DNA of 14,959 nt from Streptomyces violaceus (GCA_000715635.1 KL569104.1:99969-114927); one strand, 5' to 3'; numbered from the stretch's first letter, positions 1-6,718 are shown. The notes: generated by a model not told the origin, from the sequence alone. Numbers and translations are program-made.

Positions 1-491
1 CCACCGACGAGCACCGCGCGGTGGGCCACCTCGGCCCGGACCTCCTCGGCCCGGACTGGGACCCCGACCTGGCCCTCGCCCATGTCCTCCAGGACCCCGC
101 CCGCCCCCTCGGCGAGGCCCTGCTCGACCAGCGCAACCTCGCCGGCATCGGCAATGTCTACAAGAGCGAGCTCTGCTTCCTGCTCGGCGTCACCCCGTGG
201 CTCCCCGTGGGCGACTTGCCCGCCGAACGCGCCGCGAAGTTGCCCGCGCTGGCCAAGAAGCTGCTGGAGACCAACCGCGACCGCCCGGTTCGGAGCACGA
301 CGGGCCGCCGCGGCCAGGACCTCTTCGTCTACGGCCGGGCTCCCCGCCCCTGCCTGCGCTGCCATACCTCCGTCCGCGTCGCCGACCAGGGCGACGGCTC
401 CCGCGAACGCCCCACCTACTGGTGTCCCACCTGCCAGCCGGGCCCCGCCCCGGCCCCGGCCGGACGCACCCGCCCCGACCCAGACAATTGA
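1..491 (+). CDS. Fpg/Nei-family DNA glycosylase (endonuclease VIII-like), C-terminal part
   Basis: Base-excision-repair enzyme that removes oxidised bases and nicks the abasic site. The gene enters from the left edge in frame (first full codon at 3) and stops with TGA at 489-491, so the N-terminal catalytic proline/glutamate and beta-sandwich lie outside the window. What is seen: the helix-two-turn-helix region with LDQRNLAGIGNVYKSE (about 123-173), typical of Fpg/Nei, and a C-terminal zinc finger with Cys pairs CLRC (351-362) and CPTC (423-434) separated by 20 residues. A short Pro/Ala-rich tail follows. The GTG at 21 is an internal codon, not a start, because the frame is open and homologous-looking upstream of it. 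Layout and motif spacing resemble actinobacterial Nei2 more than MutM, but the subfamily cannot be fixed without the N-terminus. The stop codon overlaps the -35-like element of the next gene. Confidence 0.9.
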   Translation, partial: TDEHRAVGHLGPDLLGPDWDPDLALAHVLQDPARPLGEALLDQRNLAGIGNVYKSELCFLLGVTPWLPVGDLPAERAAKLPALAKKLLETNRDRPVRSTTGRRGQDLFVYGRAPRPCLRCHTSVRVADQGDGSRERPTYWCPTCQPGPAPAPAGRTRPDPDN

Positions 492-517
492 CGGCCCGTC
501 AGATCTGCTCGTACGGT
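488..517 (+). promoter_or_regulatory. Candidate leaderless promoter of the short-chain dehydrogenase
   Basis: TTGACG at 488-493 and TACGGT at 512-517 are separated by 18 nt, which fits the Streptomyces housekeeping consensus (TTGAC-n17/18-TAnnnT). Only 6 nt lie between the -10 hexamer and the ATG at 524, so transcription would begin at or next to the start codon. No Shine-Dalgarno is seen before that ATG, as expected for a leaderless mRNA. The -35 overlaps the stop codon of the glycosylase gene. Not proven; a TSS map would decide. Confidence 0.45.
489..501 (+). promoter_or_regulatory. Perfect short palindrome over the -35 region, candidate operator
   Basis: TGACG-GCC-CGTCA is a perfect 5-bp inverted repeat with a 3-nt centre, and it overlaps the TTGACG -35 element. 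A repressor bound here would block the promoter. A dyad at this position is typical of TetR-type or similar regulators, but which protein binds is unknown, and 5-bp dyads also arise by chance. Confidence 0.3.
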
Positions 518-523
518 CCCTGC

Positions 524-1288
524 ATGCCCGTCACGGCGTACAACCTCACCGGCCGCACCGTCTTCGTCACCGGCGCCGCGAGCGGTATCGGCCGTGCCTC
601 GGCCCTCCTGCTCGCCGAGGCGGGCGCGACCGTGCACTGCGCGGACCGCGACACCGAGGGCCTGCACGACACGGCGACCCTGATCAAGGACACCGGCGGC
701 ACCGCCCATCCGCACCCCCTCGACGTCACCGACCGCTCGCGGATGAGGCAGGCCATCACCTCCTGCGAACACCTGGACGCCCTGGCCGCGATCGCCGGCA
801 TCATGCACAGCAGCCCTGTACTGGAGACCCGGGACGAGGACCTCGACCGGGTACTCGACGTGAACTTCAAGGGTGTGCTCTACGCCTGCCAGGAGGCGGC
901 CCGTCTGATGATCGCCACCGGCACCCGGGGCAGCATCGTCACCATGGCCTCGGGCGCCGTCGACACCGGCGGCCCCGGGCTGCTCTGCTACGGCGCGGCG
1001 AAGGCGGCGGTGGTCCAGCTGACGAAGACCCTCGCGACGGAGGTCGGCCGGCACGGCATCCGCGTCAACGCGGTCGCTCCCGGCTGGATCCGTACGCCGA
1101 TGACCGACCGCCACGACAGCGAGGCCCAGAGGCACACGGAGTCCGTCATGGCCCGCATGTCACCCCTGGGCCGGGTGGGCGAGCCCGAGGACATCGCTCA
1201 CGCGGTCCTGCACCTGGCATCCGACGCCTCGGCCTTCACCACAGGCCAGATTCTCCGCCCGAACGGGGGTGTGGCGATGCCGTGGTAG
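524..1288 (+). CDS. Short-chain dehydrogenase/reductase (SDR, classical type), 254 aa
   Basis: Cytosolic NAD(P)-dependent oxidoreductase; substrate not predictable. The Rossmann motif TGAASGIG is at residues 16-23, an acidic residue (Asp41) after strand beta-2 favours NAD, and the catalytic set is Asn114, Ser143, Tyr156 and Lys160 (YGAAK). Near the C-terminus come the PGWIRT segment and the usual SDR ending GQILRPNGG. Where most SDRs have NNAG this one reads AIAG. Length is normal for the classical family. The ATG at 524 is chosen because the homologous region begins right after it and a promoter sits just upstream; the open frame extends back to 197 but that part is the glycosylase gene in another frame. 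The last 53 nt overlap a convergent small gene. Confidence 0.9.
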   Translation: MPVTAYNLTGRTVFVTGAASGIGRASALLLAEAGATVHCADRDTEGLHDTATLIKDTGGTAHPHPLDVTDRSRMRQAITSCEHLDALAAIAGIMHSSPVLETRDEDLDRVLDVNFKGVLYACQEAARLMIATGTRGSIVTMASGAVDTGGPGLLCYGAAKAAVVQLTKTLATEVGRHGIRVNAVAPGWIRTPMTDRHDSEAQRHTESVMARMSPLGRVGEPEDIAHAVLHLASDASAFTTGQILRPNGGVAMPW

Positions 1289-1550
1289 CGCGGGTCCCCT
1301 GATCACCCCGCACCCCCCAGGCCCTCCGCCACCGCCCCGAACCGACCACCCCACTCGCCCGCTCCTTCGGCACACAGTGCACCGGCAACACGCTCAACCC
1401 CCACCCCCCGGCCGCGACCGCCGCCTCCAGCATTCCGGCCCCGGGCACGACCGCCAGCCGGAGCATGGCCCACCACCACAGCACCCCCAGCCCGAGCACG
1501 ACCCCGCGGGCTCCCCAGCCCCAGACCCCCCAGCGCCCTATCCCCGCCAT
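1236..1550 (-). CDS. Small Trp-rich membrane protein, function unknown (104 aa)
   Basis: I do not recognise a named family. The N-terminal 65 residues are hydrophobic and Trp-rich (WGVWGWGARG, then VLGLGVLWWWAMLRL), followed by a second hydrophobic stretch (MLEAAVAAGGWGLSVLPV), which suggests two membrane helices in a hairpin. The rest is basic and polar. The ATG at 1550 is chosen because GGAGGT lies 7 nt upstream; a further in-frame ATG at 1616 lacks such a site. Third codon positions are strongly G/C in the hydrophobic part, as expected for a real Streptomyces gene. The last 53 nt run antisense into the end of the dehydrogenase gene, and that C-terminal part looks less gene-like, so the true end could differ through a sequencing or mutational shift. 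It could also be a chance frame. Confidence 0.55.
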   Translation of the reverse strand: MAGIGRWGVWGWGARGVVLGLGVLWWWAMLRLAVVPGAGMLEAAVAAGGWGLSVLPVHCVPKERASGVVGSGRWRRAWGVRGDQGTRATTASPHPRSGGESGLW

Positions 1551-1641
1551 GGCCGCCACCTCCAGCCCGACGCTATTCGGCCGCTCGGACCCGAAGGCAG
1601 GGCGCACCAACGGCACACAGGCGCACCGCGCACCACTCGAA

Positions 1642-1663
1642 GCCGGGCGGCATCGCGCCCGGC
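1642..1663 (-). terminator. Hairpin downstream of dps, likely terminator
   Basis: GCCGGGCG (1642-1649) and CGCCCGGC (1656-1663) form a perfect 8-bp G/C stem with a 6-nt loop, 20 nt beyond the dps stop codon. No T-run follows on the minus strand; Streptomyces terminators often lack one. Confidence 0.5.
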
Positions 1664-1683
1664 CGTCCCATCACCCGGTTCCG

Positions 1684-2154
1684 TCACCCGTTCTCGGCCT
1701 GGAACATCCAGTGATGCTTCTCCAGGTCCGCTGTGATCCCGATGAAGATGTCCTGGCTCACCGGGTCCGGCTCGCCGGTCGCCTCGACCCGCTCCCGCAT
1801 CCGCGCGATCACCGCGCCCAGTGCCTCGACGAGTGTCCCGACGGCGGTCGTGTCATCGACCCACCCTTCCGGGGTCACGCCGATTCCACTGCCGACGGCC
1901 ACCGTCGCGGCACGCCCGTCGGGCGAGACACCGAGCGCCGCGGCGCGCTCCGCCACGGTGTCGGAGTACTTCCGTGCGGTGTCGACGACCTCGTCGAGCT
2001 GGAGATGCACGGAGCGGAAGCGCGGTCCCACCACGTTCCAGTGGATCTGCTTCGCCACGATGGCGAGATCCACCAGGTCGACCAGGGCACCTTGCAGCGC
2101 ATCTGACACGGTCTTCAAGCTCGCGTCGGACAACGGGCTCTTCACGACGTACAT
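1684..2154 (-). CDS. dps: Dps-family DNA-binding ferritin-like protein, 156 aa
   Basis: Iron-sequestering mini-ferritin that oxidises Fe(II) and protects the nucleoid under stress. The Dps signature KQIHWNVVGPRFRSVHLQLDE spans residues 35-55. All five ferroxidase ligands can be placed by comparison with E. coli Dps: His38, His50, Asp54, Asp65 and Glu69. The length is normal and there is no long Lys-rich tail at either end, so DNA binding may be weak. The ATG at 2154 is preferred: GGAGG lies 5 nt upstream, and the alternative GTG at 2160 overlaps that Shine-Dalgarno. It is separated from clgR by a strong terminator and has its own 100-nt upstream region. Position next to clgR fits the protein called DpsB in S. 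coelicolor; that assignment is from memory of the gene order. Confidence 0.93.
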   Translation of the reverse strand: MYVVKSPLSDASLKTVSDALQGALVDLVDLAIVAKQIHWNVVGPRFRSVHLQLDEVVDTARKYSDTVAERAAALGVSPDGRAATVAVGSGIGVTPEGWVDDTTAVGTLVEALGAVIARMRERVEATGEPDPVSQDIFIGITADLEKHHWMFQAENG

Positions 2155-2265
2155 CCGCACCTCCGTGGACTGCCCCCCGCCATCCCCTCAACGATGACCG
2201 CCGTACACCACACCGGCAAACGCACACGAAACGGGCAGCCGACGCCGGACTGCCCGCGCGCAAGC
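2155..2265 (-). promoter_or_regulatory. dps upstream region with hairpin and weak promoter candidate
   Basis: This space between the clgR terminator and dps must hold the dps promoter. Reading the minus strand, a GTGT and a GTGTAC separated by 15 nt resemble the stress sigma-B consensus of Streptomyces (GNNT-n14/16-GGGTAY) with one mismatch in the -10. An inverted repeat GGGCAG (2233-2238) / CTGCCC (2250-2255), with three more inner pairs, lies upstream of it. Both are suggestive only. Confidence 0.25.
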
Positions 2266-2317
2266 AAAAACCCCGGGCGGGCACCCCTCCGGATCTCCCG
2301 GAGAGGCCCGGCCGGGG
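2266..2317 (-). terminator. Rho-independent terminator of clgR
   Basis: On the minus strand CCCCGG (2317-2312) and its complement CCGGGG (2276-2271) form the base of a stem, extended after one C-C mismatch by CGGGC/GCCCG, with an inner hairpin CTCCGG/CCGGAG (2303-2298 and 2292-2287). The stem is followed at once by TTTTT (2270-2266). This is an unusually canonical intrinsic terminator for a high-G+C genome. It lies about 60 nt beyond the clgR stop. Confidence 0.8.
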
Positions 2318-2378
2318 CCTCAGCACTACTCAACGCCTGGTCGGCGCCGTTCGTTTCATGCCGCGTACGCGAAAACGC

Positions 2379-2759
2379 TCACGCGGCGACGACGTCCACC
2401 GCCTCGGCGGGCGCCTTGATGGTCACCCGTTCCGGTGGCACACCGGTCACCGAAACGGAACCCAGCATCGGACGAACCGGCGTGGGTACAGGCTCGCTGG
2501 GGGTGGCCGCAGCAGACTGGGCCAGCTCGGCGAGGGCGAGCTCGTCGCTCACTTCCCGCATGAGCTCGGACATCCGTACGTCCAGCGCGTCGCAGATGGC
2601 GGAGAGCAGCTCGGAGGAAGCCTCCTTCTGCCCCCGCTCCACCTCGGAGAGATAGCCGAGTGAGACTCGGGCGGACGAGGAGACTTCGCGCAGAGTACGG
2701 CCCTGGCGCTGGCGCTGCCGACGCAGCACGTCACCCAGCAGGCGACGGAGCAGAATCAT
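2379..2759 (-). CDS. clgR: ClgR, XRE-family activator of clp/lon protease genes, 126 aa
   Basis: Transcriptional activator of ATP-dependent protease genes (clpP1P2, clpC, lon) and of itself in actinobacteria. A Cro/CI-type helix-turn-helix covers about residues 8-65, with the recognition region [21 protein letters not shown] highly typical of ClgR. A Pro-rich linker follows. The C-terminus ends in VDVVAA: in Streptomyces ClgR the terminal alanines are known to mark the protein for ClpP degradation, giving a feedback loop, and here they are intact. The ATG at 2759 is chosen because GGAGGG precedes it and family homology starts with [10 protein letters not shown]; the frame is open to 2792. The 109 nt before it (2760-2868), after cinA, may hold its own promoter, but I find no convincing ClgR box or -35/-10 pair. 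Same strand as cinA, so read-through is also possible. Confidence 0.93.
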   Translation of the reverse strand: MILLRRLLGDVLRRQRQRQGRTLREVSSSARVSLGYLSEVERGQKEASSELLSAICDALDVRMSELMREVSDELALAELAQSAAATPSEPVPTPVRPMLGSVSVTGVPPERVTIKAPAEAVDVVAA

Positions 2760-2868
2760 CGGTGGCTCCCTCCTCGGACCGCGTAGCCGCATCCATTACG
2801 CCCCACCGTACCGCCTTGCGCCGCGGCCGTGCGGGGAGCGATGTCGTGTTCACTCAGGGCTGCAAACA

Positions 2869-3414
2869 TCAAAACCCCCCGTTCCGTTCCGTATCCTGTG
2901 CCCGCTCATTCCCAGTCTGTTCGCCCGCAAGCTCCTTCAGGAGCAGTGCGAGTACGCTCCGTACACTCTCTCTACGAATTTCCTCGCGGTCGCCGTTCAA
3001 CCGCAGAGCCTCCACTTTTCCGCCGCCGGCAGAACCGGAATCGACCCCGAAGGGCCCGCCCGCGGCGACGAAACCCGTCCCGACGGCCCGTCCGTCCTGC
3101 GGCCCGGGACCCGCGACACCGGCGGCCGCGACGCCCCGGTCGGCACCGAGCGCCCTGCGCACGCCGACCGCCATCCGGCCCGCGACCTGCGCATCCATCG
3201 CTCCGTTCACCGCCGGCGCGGTGACGTCGACACCGAGCGGTTCATGCTCCCGCCCGATGGCGCAGGCGGTCACGGAGCCCCGGAAGGCCCGGGACGCCCT
3301 GGGGACCGATGTGACCTCCACCGCGACGAGGCCACCGGTCAGCGACTCAGCGACGGCAAGCGTCCCGTCCTTCACCGTGAGTAGTCGCACCACGTCAGTG
3401 GCCGTGGAACTCAC
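2869..3414 (-). CDS. CinA C-terminal (PncC-like) domain protein with lost conserved motif, 181 aa
   Basis: Stand-alone COG1546 domain; family members deamidate nicotinamide mononucleotide to nicotinate mononucleotide in pyridine-nucleotide recycling. The nucleophile region VAESLTGGLV is kept (Ser24), as is a GVAGPGPQDGRAVGTGF segment (residues 99-115) corresponding to the usual TGxAGPxGG..PVGTVF. However the conserved YxxExK segment, as in E. coli PncC TYSNEAK, reads CAIGRE here (residues 51-56): Tyr, Glu and Lys are all replaced. The spacing is unchanged and no simple frame change restores it. The enzyme may therefore be inactive or altered. The GTG at 3414 overlaps the pgsA stop by 4 nt (GTGA), so it is translationally coupled. 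The C-terminal 15 residues are polar and low in homology. Confidence 0.85.
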   Translation of the reverse strand: MSSTATDVVRLLTVKDGTLAVAESLTGGLVAVEVTSVPRASRAFRGSVTACAIGREHEPLGVDVTAPAVNGAMDAQVAGRMAVGVRRALGADRGVAAAGVAGPGPQDGRAVGTGFVAAGGPFGVDSGSAGGGKVEALRLNGDREEIRRESVRSVLALLLKELAGEQTGNERAQDTERNGGF

Positions 3415-4259
3415 GCTTCCTTCTCCTCCAACGCGGCCTTGCGCTCGGCGATTCCCTGCCTGCGCAGCACAATGGCCTGTTTCACATAGTCGAGCCCGGT
3501 CACCACGGTCAGAACGACCGCCGCGGCCATCACCCACCACCTCAGGGTGGCCAGCCACCCCGTCAGCGCCAGCACATACATGCCCACGGCCACGCCCTGG
3601 GTGAGGGTCTTAAGCTTGCCTCCGCGGCTGGCGGGGATGACGCCGTACCGGATGACGACAAAACGCAGCAGGGTGATCCCGAGTTCCCGCCCGAGGATGA
3701 CACCGGTCACCCACCACGGCAGATCCCCGAGCGCGGACAGACAGATCAGCGCCGCCCCCATGATCGCCTTGTCGGCGATGGGGTCGGCGATCTTCCCGAA
3801 GTCCGTGACCAGGTTGTACGTGCGCGCCAGGTGACCGTCGAAGATGTCCGTGATCATGGCGATGGCGAAGGCAGCCCAGGCGAGGGCCCGCCACGCCGGG
3901 TCGTATCCGCCGTCCGCGAGCATCAGCGCCACGAAGGCCGGCACGAGGACCAGCCGGAGCATGGTCAGGAGGTTGGCGACGTTCCAGACACTGGCCTGGT
4001 TGACGGCCGCTGCCGTCAGCTTCCCGCCCCGCGCGCTCTTCTCCTCGCCCTGAGCGTCGAGGCCGGCGCTGTCCGAGCCCTCACCGACGACGGCCCCACT
4101 GCCACCCGCACCGTGCCCCGCACCGGACGTCCCGCCCTCAGCCGACCGCGCGGCCGTACGGCCGACCGCCGACCCGGGCACCTTCCCCGAGGCCGCACCG
4201 GCCCCGGCCCTCCTCGCGCCGGAGGCGCCTCCCGCCGCGGCTGCCGGGACACCGGTCAT
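3411..4259 (-). CDS. pgsA: CDP-alcohol phosphatidyltransferase, PgsA-type phosphatidylglycerophosphate synthase, 282 aa
   Basis: Integral membrane enzyme that joins CDP-diacylglycerol and glycerol-3-phosphate to give phosphatidylglycerol phosphate, the precursor of phosphatidylglycerol and cardiolipin. The full family motif D-x2-DG-x2-AR-x8-G-x3-D-x3-D is present: Asp138, Asp141, Gly142, Ala145, Arg146, Gly155, Asp159, Asp163. Several hydrophobic helices lie between residues 95 and 265 (e.g. [47 protein letters not shown]). The first 85 or so residues are an Ala/Gly/Ser-rich low-complexity extension absent from E. coli PgsA. The ATG at 4259 overlaps the rimO stop (ATGA), which supports this long start. 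Substrate is inferred from position next to clgR, matching pgsA3 of M. tuberculosis; another CDP-alcohol acceptor is possible. Confidence 0.9.
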   Translation of the reverse strand: MTGVPAAAAGGASGARRAGAGAASGKVPGSAVGRTAARSAEGGTSGAGHGAGGSGAVVGEGSDSAGLDAQGEEKSARGGKLTAAAVNQASVWNVANLLTMLRLVLVPAFVALMLADGGYDPAWRALAWAAFAIAMITDIFDGHLARTYNLVTDFGKIADPIADKAIMGAALICLSALGDLPWWVTGVILGRELGITLLRFVVIRYGVIPASRGGKLKTLTQGVAVGMYVLALTGWLATLRWWVMAAAVVLTVVTGLDYVKQAIVLRRQGIAERKAALEEKEA

Positions 4260-5734
4260 CTGCCCGCCTCCTCACTCCACGCAGGCGACGCGAACGAACC
4301 CTGCAGGGGCTCGGCCACCAGGTCGACACCCTCCGTACCGACCACCTTCGCCTCGACCATACGACCGCTGCCGAGCCCCGCGCCGCTCATGAGCTGCACC
4401 TGGCCGTCCGTCTCGGGCGCCTGGTGCGCGGCGCGGCCGTACACGCCCTCCTCGTCGACGGACTCGACGAGCACGTGCACCGTCTGCCCGAGGCGCTCCT
4501 CGGCGCGCTGCGAGACGAGTTCCTCGGCCAGCCGCGAGACCCGGGCCAGCCGCTCGGCGACCACGTCCTCGTCGAGCTTGTTCTCGTAGGTCGCCGCCTC
4601 GGTGCCCTCCTCGTCGGAGTAGCCGAAGACGCCGATGGCGTCCAGCCGCGCACCGTTCAGGAACCGCTCCAGTTCGGCGAGGTCGGCCTCGCTCTCGCCG
4701 GGGAAACCGACGATGAAGTTGGAGCGCACGCCGGCCTCGGGCGCCTTGCTCCGGATGGTGTCGAGCAGTTCCAGGAAGCGGTCGGTGTCGCCGAAGCGGC
4801 GCATCGCGCGCAGCACACCGGGTGCGGAGTGCTGGAAGGAGAGGTCGAAGTAGGGCGCGACCTTCGGGGTCGAGGTCAGGACGTCGATCAGGCCGGGCCG
4901 CATCTCGGCGGGCTGGAGGTAGCTCACCCGGACCCGCTCGATGCCGTCGACCTCGGCGAGCTCGGGCAGCAGCGACTCCAGCAGGCGGATGTCGCCCAGG
5001 TCCTTGCCGTAGGACGTGTTGTTCTCGGAGACCAGCATGATCTCCTTCACGCCCTGCTCGGCCAGCCACCGCGTCTCGTTCAGCACGTCGCTCGGGCGGC
5101 GGGAGATGAAGGAGCCGCGGAAGGACGGGATGGCGCAGAAGGAGCAGCGCCGGTCGCAGCCGGAGGCGAGCTTCACGGAGGCCACCGGGGTGCCGTCCAG
5201 TCGGCGGCGCAGGGGCGCGCGGGGACCGGAGGCCGGCGCGAGGCCTTCCGGGAGGTCGGCCGGGGCGTGCCCGGGCAGCGCGACCCCGGCGGCGGACTCC
5301 TGTCGCTGCGCCGGGCTGATCGGCAGCAGCTTGCGCCGGTCGCGCGGTGTGTGCGAGGCGTGGATGCCGCCGTTGAGGATGGTCTGGAGCCGGTCCGAGA
5401 TGTCCGTGTAGTCGTCGAAACCGAGCACGCCGTCGGCCTCGGGGAGAGCCTCGGCGAGTTCCTTGCCGTACCGCTCGGCCATGCAGCCCACCGCCACCAC
5501 GGCCTGGGTTCTGCCGTGCCCCTTGAGGTCGTTGGCCTCCAGGAGGGCGTCGACGGAGTCCTTCTTGGCGGCCTCGACGAAGCCGCAGGTGTTCACGACG
5601 GCGACGTCCGCGTCCTCGGCGGCCTCCACGAGGTGCCAGCCGTCCGCCTCCAAACGGCCTGCGAGCTCCTCCGAGTCCACCTCGTTACGGGCGCAGCCAA
5701 GGGTGACCAGTGCGACGGTACGGCGTTCAGGCAT
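4256..5734 (-). CDS. rimO: RimO, ribosomal protein S12 methylthiotransferase (radical SAM), 492 aa
   Basis: Adds a methylthio group to an aspartate of ribosomal protein S12. The N-terminal UPF0004 domain has its three cluster cysteines (Cys14 in LGCARN, Cys50 in NTCGF, Cys84 in VGCMAERYG). The radical-SAM motif CDRRCSFC gives Cys193, Cys197 and Cys200. GFPGE and the FGYSDEEGT segment are typical of RimO rather than MiaB, and a TRAM domain ends the protein (about 425-490). A Pro/Ala-rich insert at about 125-185 separates the first two domains. The start ATG at 5734 is chosen over the upstream frame (to 5797) because [14 protein letters not shown] is the family N-terminus; no Shine-Dalgarno is seen and a -10-like TACTCT lies 7 nt upstream. 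First gene of the overlapping rimO-pgsA-cinA operon. Confidence 0.95.
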   Translation of the reverse strand: MPERRTVALVTLGCARNEVDSEELAGRLEADGWHLVEAAEDADVAVVNTCGFVEAAKKDSVDALLEANDLKGHGRTQAVVAVGCMAERYGKELAEALPEADGVLGFDDYTDISDRLQTILNGGIHASHTPRDRRKLLPISPAQRQESAAGVALPGHAPADLPEGLAPASGPRAPLRRRLDGTPVASVKLASGCDRRCSFCAIPSFRGSFISRRPSDVLNETRWLAEQGVKEIMLVSENNTSYGKDLGDIRLLESLLPELAEVDGIERVRVSYLQPAEMRPGLIDVLTSTPKVAPYFDLSFQHSAPGVLRAMRRFGDTDRFLELLDTIRSKAPEAGVRSNFIVGFPGESEADLAELERFLNGARLDAIGVFGYSDEEGTEAATYENKLDEDVVAERLARVSRLAEELVSQRAEERLGQTVHVLVESVDEEGVYGRAAHQAPETDGQVQLMSGAGLGSGRMVEAKVVGTEGVDLVAEPLQGSFASPAWSEEAGR

Positions 5735-5741
5735 GGGCTCA

Positions 5742-5747
5742 AGAGTA
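5742..5747 (-). promoter_or_regulatory. Possible -10 element of a leaderless rimO promoter
   Basis: TACTCT fits TAnnnT and ends 7 nt before the rimO ATG, which has no Shine-Dalgarno. The region 17-18 nt upstream has no TTGAC-like -35, so this is weak on its own. The alternative is translation from read-through of the RodZ-like transcript. Confidence 0.3.
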
Positions 5748-5773
5748 CTTCGTCCCGCTGACACCCCACGTCG

Positions 5774-5803
5774 ACGGGGTTGGCCGATCCCGGCCAACCC
5801 CGT
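5774..5803 (-). terminator. Perfect 13-bp hairpin between the RodZ-like gene and rimO
   Basis: ACGGGGTTGGCCG (5774-5786) and CGGCCAACCCCGT (5791-5803) are exact complements with a 4-nt loop, 24 nt beyond the stop of the RodZ-like gene. There is no T-run. It most likely terminates the upstream transcript and separates it from rimO, which agrees with rimO having its own start signal. Confidence 0.7.
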
Positions 5804-5827
5804 ACGTCGGACATCCCTTCGGCGCGG

Positions 5828-6676
5828 TCACCCGGCCTCGGGGTCGCCCTTCGTGTACGTCAGGCGTTCCACGGAGCCCGGCTGGAAGTCGTCCTCGATC
5901 TTCTTGCCGTTGACGAAGAGGTCGATCGCGCCGGCGTCTCCGAGGACGAGGTGCACCTTCGAGCTGTCCTGGAAGGTCTTGGAATCGCCCTGCTTGAGGA
6001 CGCCGTCGAAGATCATCCGGCCGTTGTGGTCCTTGGCGGCGATCCAGCTGCGGCCGTCGGCGGCGGCCACCCGGACCGTCACCTTGTCCTGAGGCGCGGC
6101 CGCGATGGCGCTGTCGGAGGGTTCGGGCTTGGGTTCGGCGGGCTTCTTGGACTTGGTGGTCGGGGAGGCGGACGCACCGGGCGTGGAGCCCTCGGCCACA
6201 TTGGCCTCGCCGGCGCTGTCGTCGTCGCCCTGGAACATGGTGAACCCGACGAAACCGATCACGACGACGATCGCGGCGACCATGGCCGCGGTCCAGTTGG
6301 GCCCCCGCCGCTCCGGACGGATGCGTTCCGCCTCGAACAGGGGAGCTGCCGGGGTCGGCGCCGGACGTCCGCCGTGCGTGTCGCCGTACTGGGCGAGCAG
6401 CGGCGCGGGGTCGAGGCGGACGGCCTTGGCCAGGGTCCTGATGTGCCCGCGGGCGTAGACGTCCCCGCCGCAGGCGGTGAAGTCGTCCGCCTCGATGGCG
6501 TGCACGATGTTCATGCGGACCCGGGTGGCGCTACTGATCTCGTCGACGGTCAGTCCGGCGGCGATACGCGCCTGCTGCAGGACACGGCCGATGGAGGGGC
6601 GGGCTTCCTCGTGGTCGTCTTCGACGCGCTCGTCTTCGAACGGACGCTCGTCTTCAGGGGAGTTGCCGATGGACAC
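5828..6676 (-). CDS. RodZ-like membrane protein: cytoplasmic helix-turn-helix, one TM, C-terminal DUF4115-type domain, 282 aa
   Basis: RodZ in rod-shaped bacteria links MreB to the cell wall machinery. Here an acidic N-terminal tail (1-27) is followed by a RodZ-type HTH_25 domain (about 28-95; IGRVLQQARIAAGLTVDEIS and the GGDVYARGHIRTLAKAV segment), a basic stretch (RPERRG), one transmembrane helix (about 129-149), an extracellular Pro/Ser/Thr/Lys-rich linker, and a beta-rich C-terminal domain (about 195-282; VTVRVAAADGRSWIAAKDHNG, ending ERLTYTKG) matching DUF4115. Topology is therefore N-in, C-out. The start is GTG at 6676 with GAAAGG 7 nt upstream. It is not next to mre genes; its neighbours are ftsK and rimO. 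Whether it binds MreB or has another role is unknown. A promoter is proposed just upstream. Confidence 0.88.
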   Translation of the reverse strand: MSIGNSPEDERPFEDERVEDDHEEARPSIGRVLQQARIAAGLTVDEISSATRVRMNIVHAIEADDFTACGGDVYARGHIRTLAKAVRLDPAPLLAQYGDTHGGRPAPTPAAPLFEAERIRPERRGPNWTAAMVAAIVVVIGFVGFTMFQGDDDSAGEANVAEGSTPGASASPTTKSKKPAEPKPEPSDSAIAAAPQDKVTVRVAAADGRSWIAAKDHNGRMIFDGVLKQGDSKTFQDSSKVHLVLGDAGAIDLFVNGKKIEDDFQPGSVERLTYTKGDPEAG

Positions 6677-6718
6677 GGGGGCGCCTTTCGAGCGTGTAGC
6701 CGCCTGTGCTGGAAGTTC

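Noticed and set aside
82..1302. Plus-strand open frame of 406 codons across the glycosylase and dehydrogenase genes
   Set aside because: It spans two recognised genes in a different frame and encodes a Pro/Arg/Ala-rich sequence typical of a frame shadow.
2848..2867. GTTCAC...GCAAAC dyad-like sequence upstream of clgR as a ClgR box
   Set aside because: It departs from the remembered ClgR consensus (GTTCGC-n-GCG) in the core CGC and GCG and in spacing, so autoregulation at this site is not supported.
4424..5761. Plus-strand open frame of 445 codons
   Set aside because: Antisense shadow of rimO with low-complexity Gly/Val/Glu/Arg composition and no recognisable domain.
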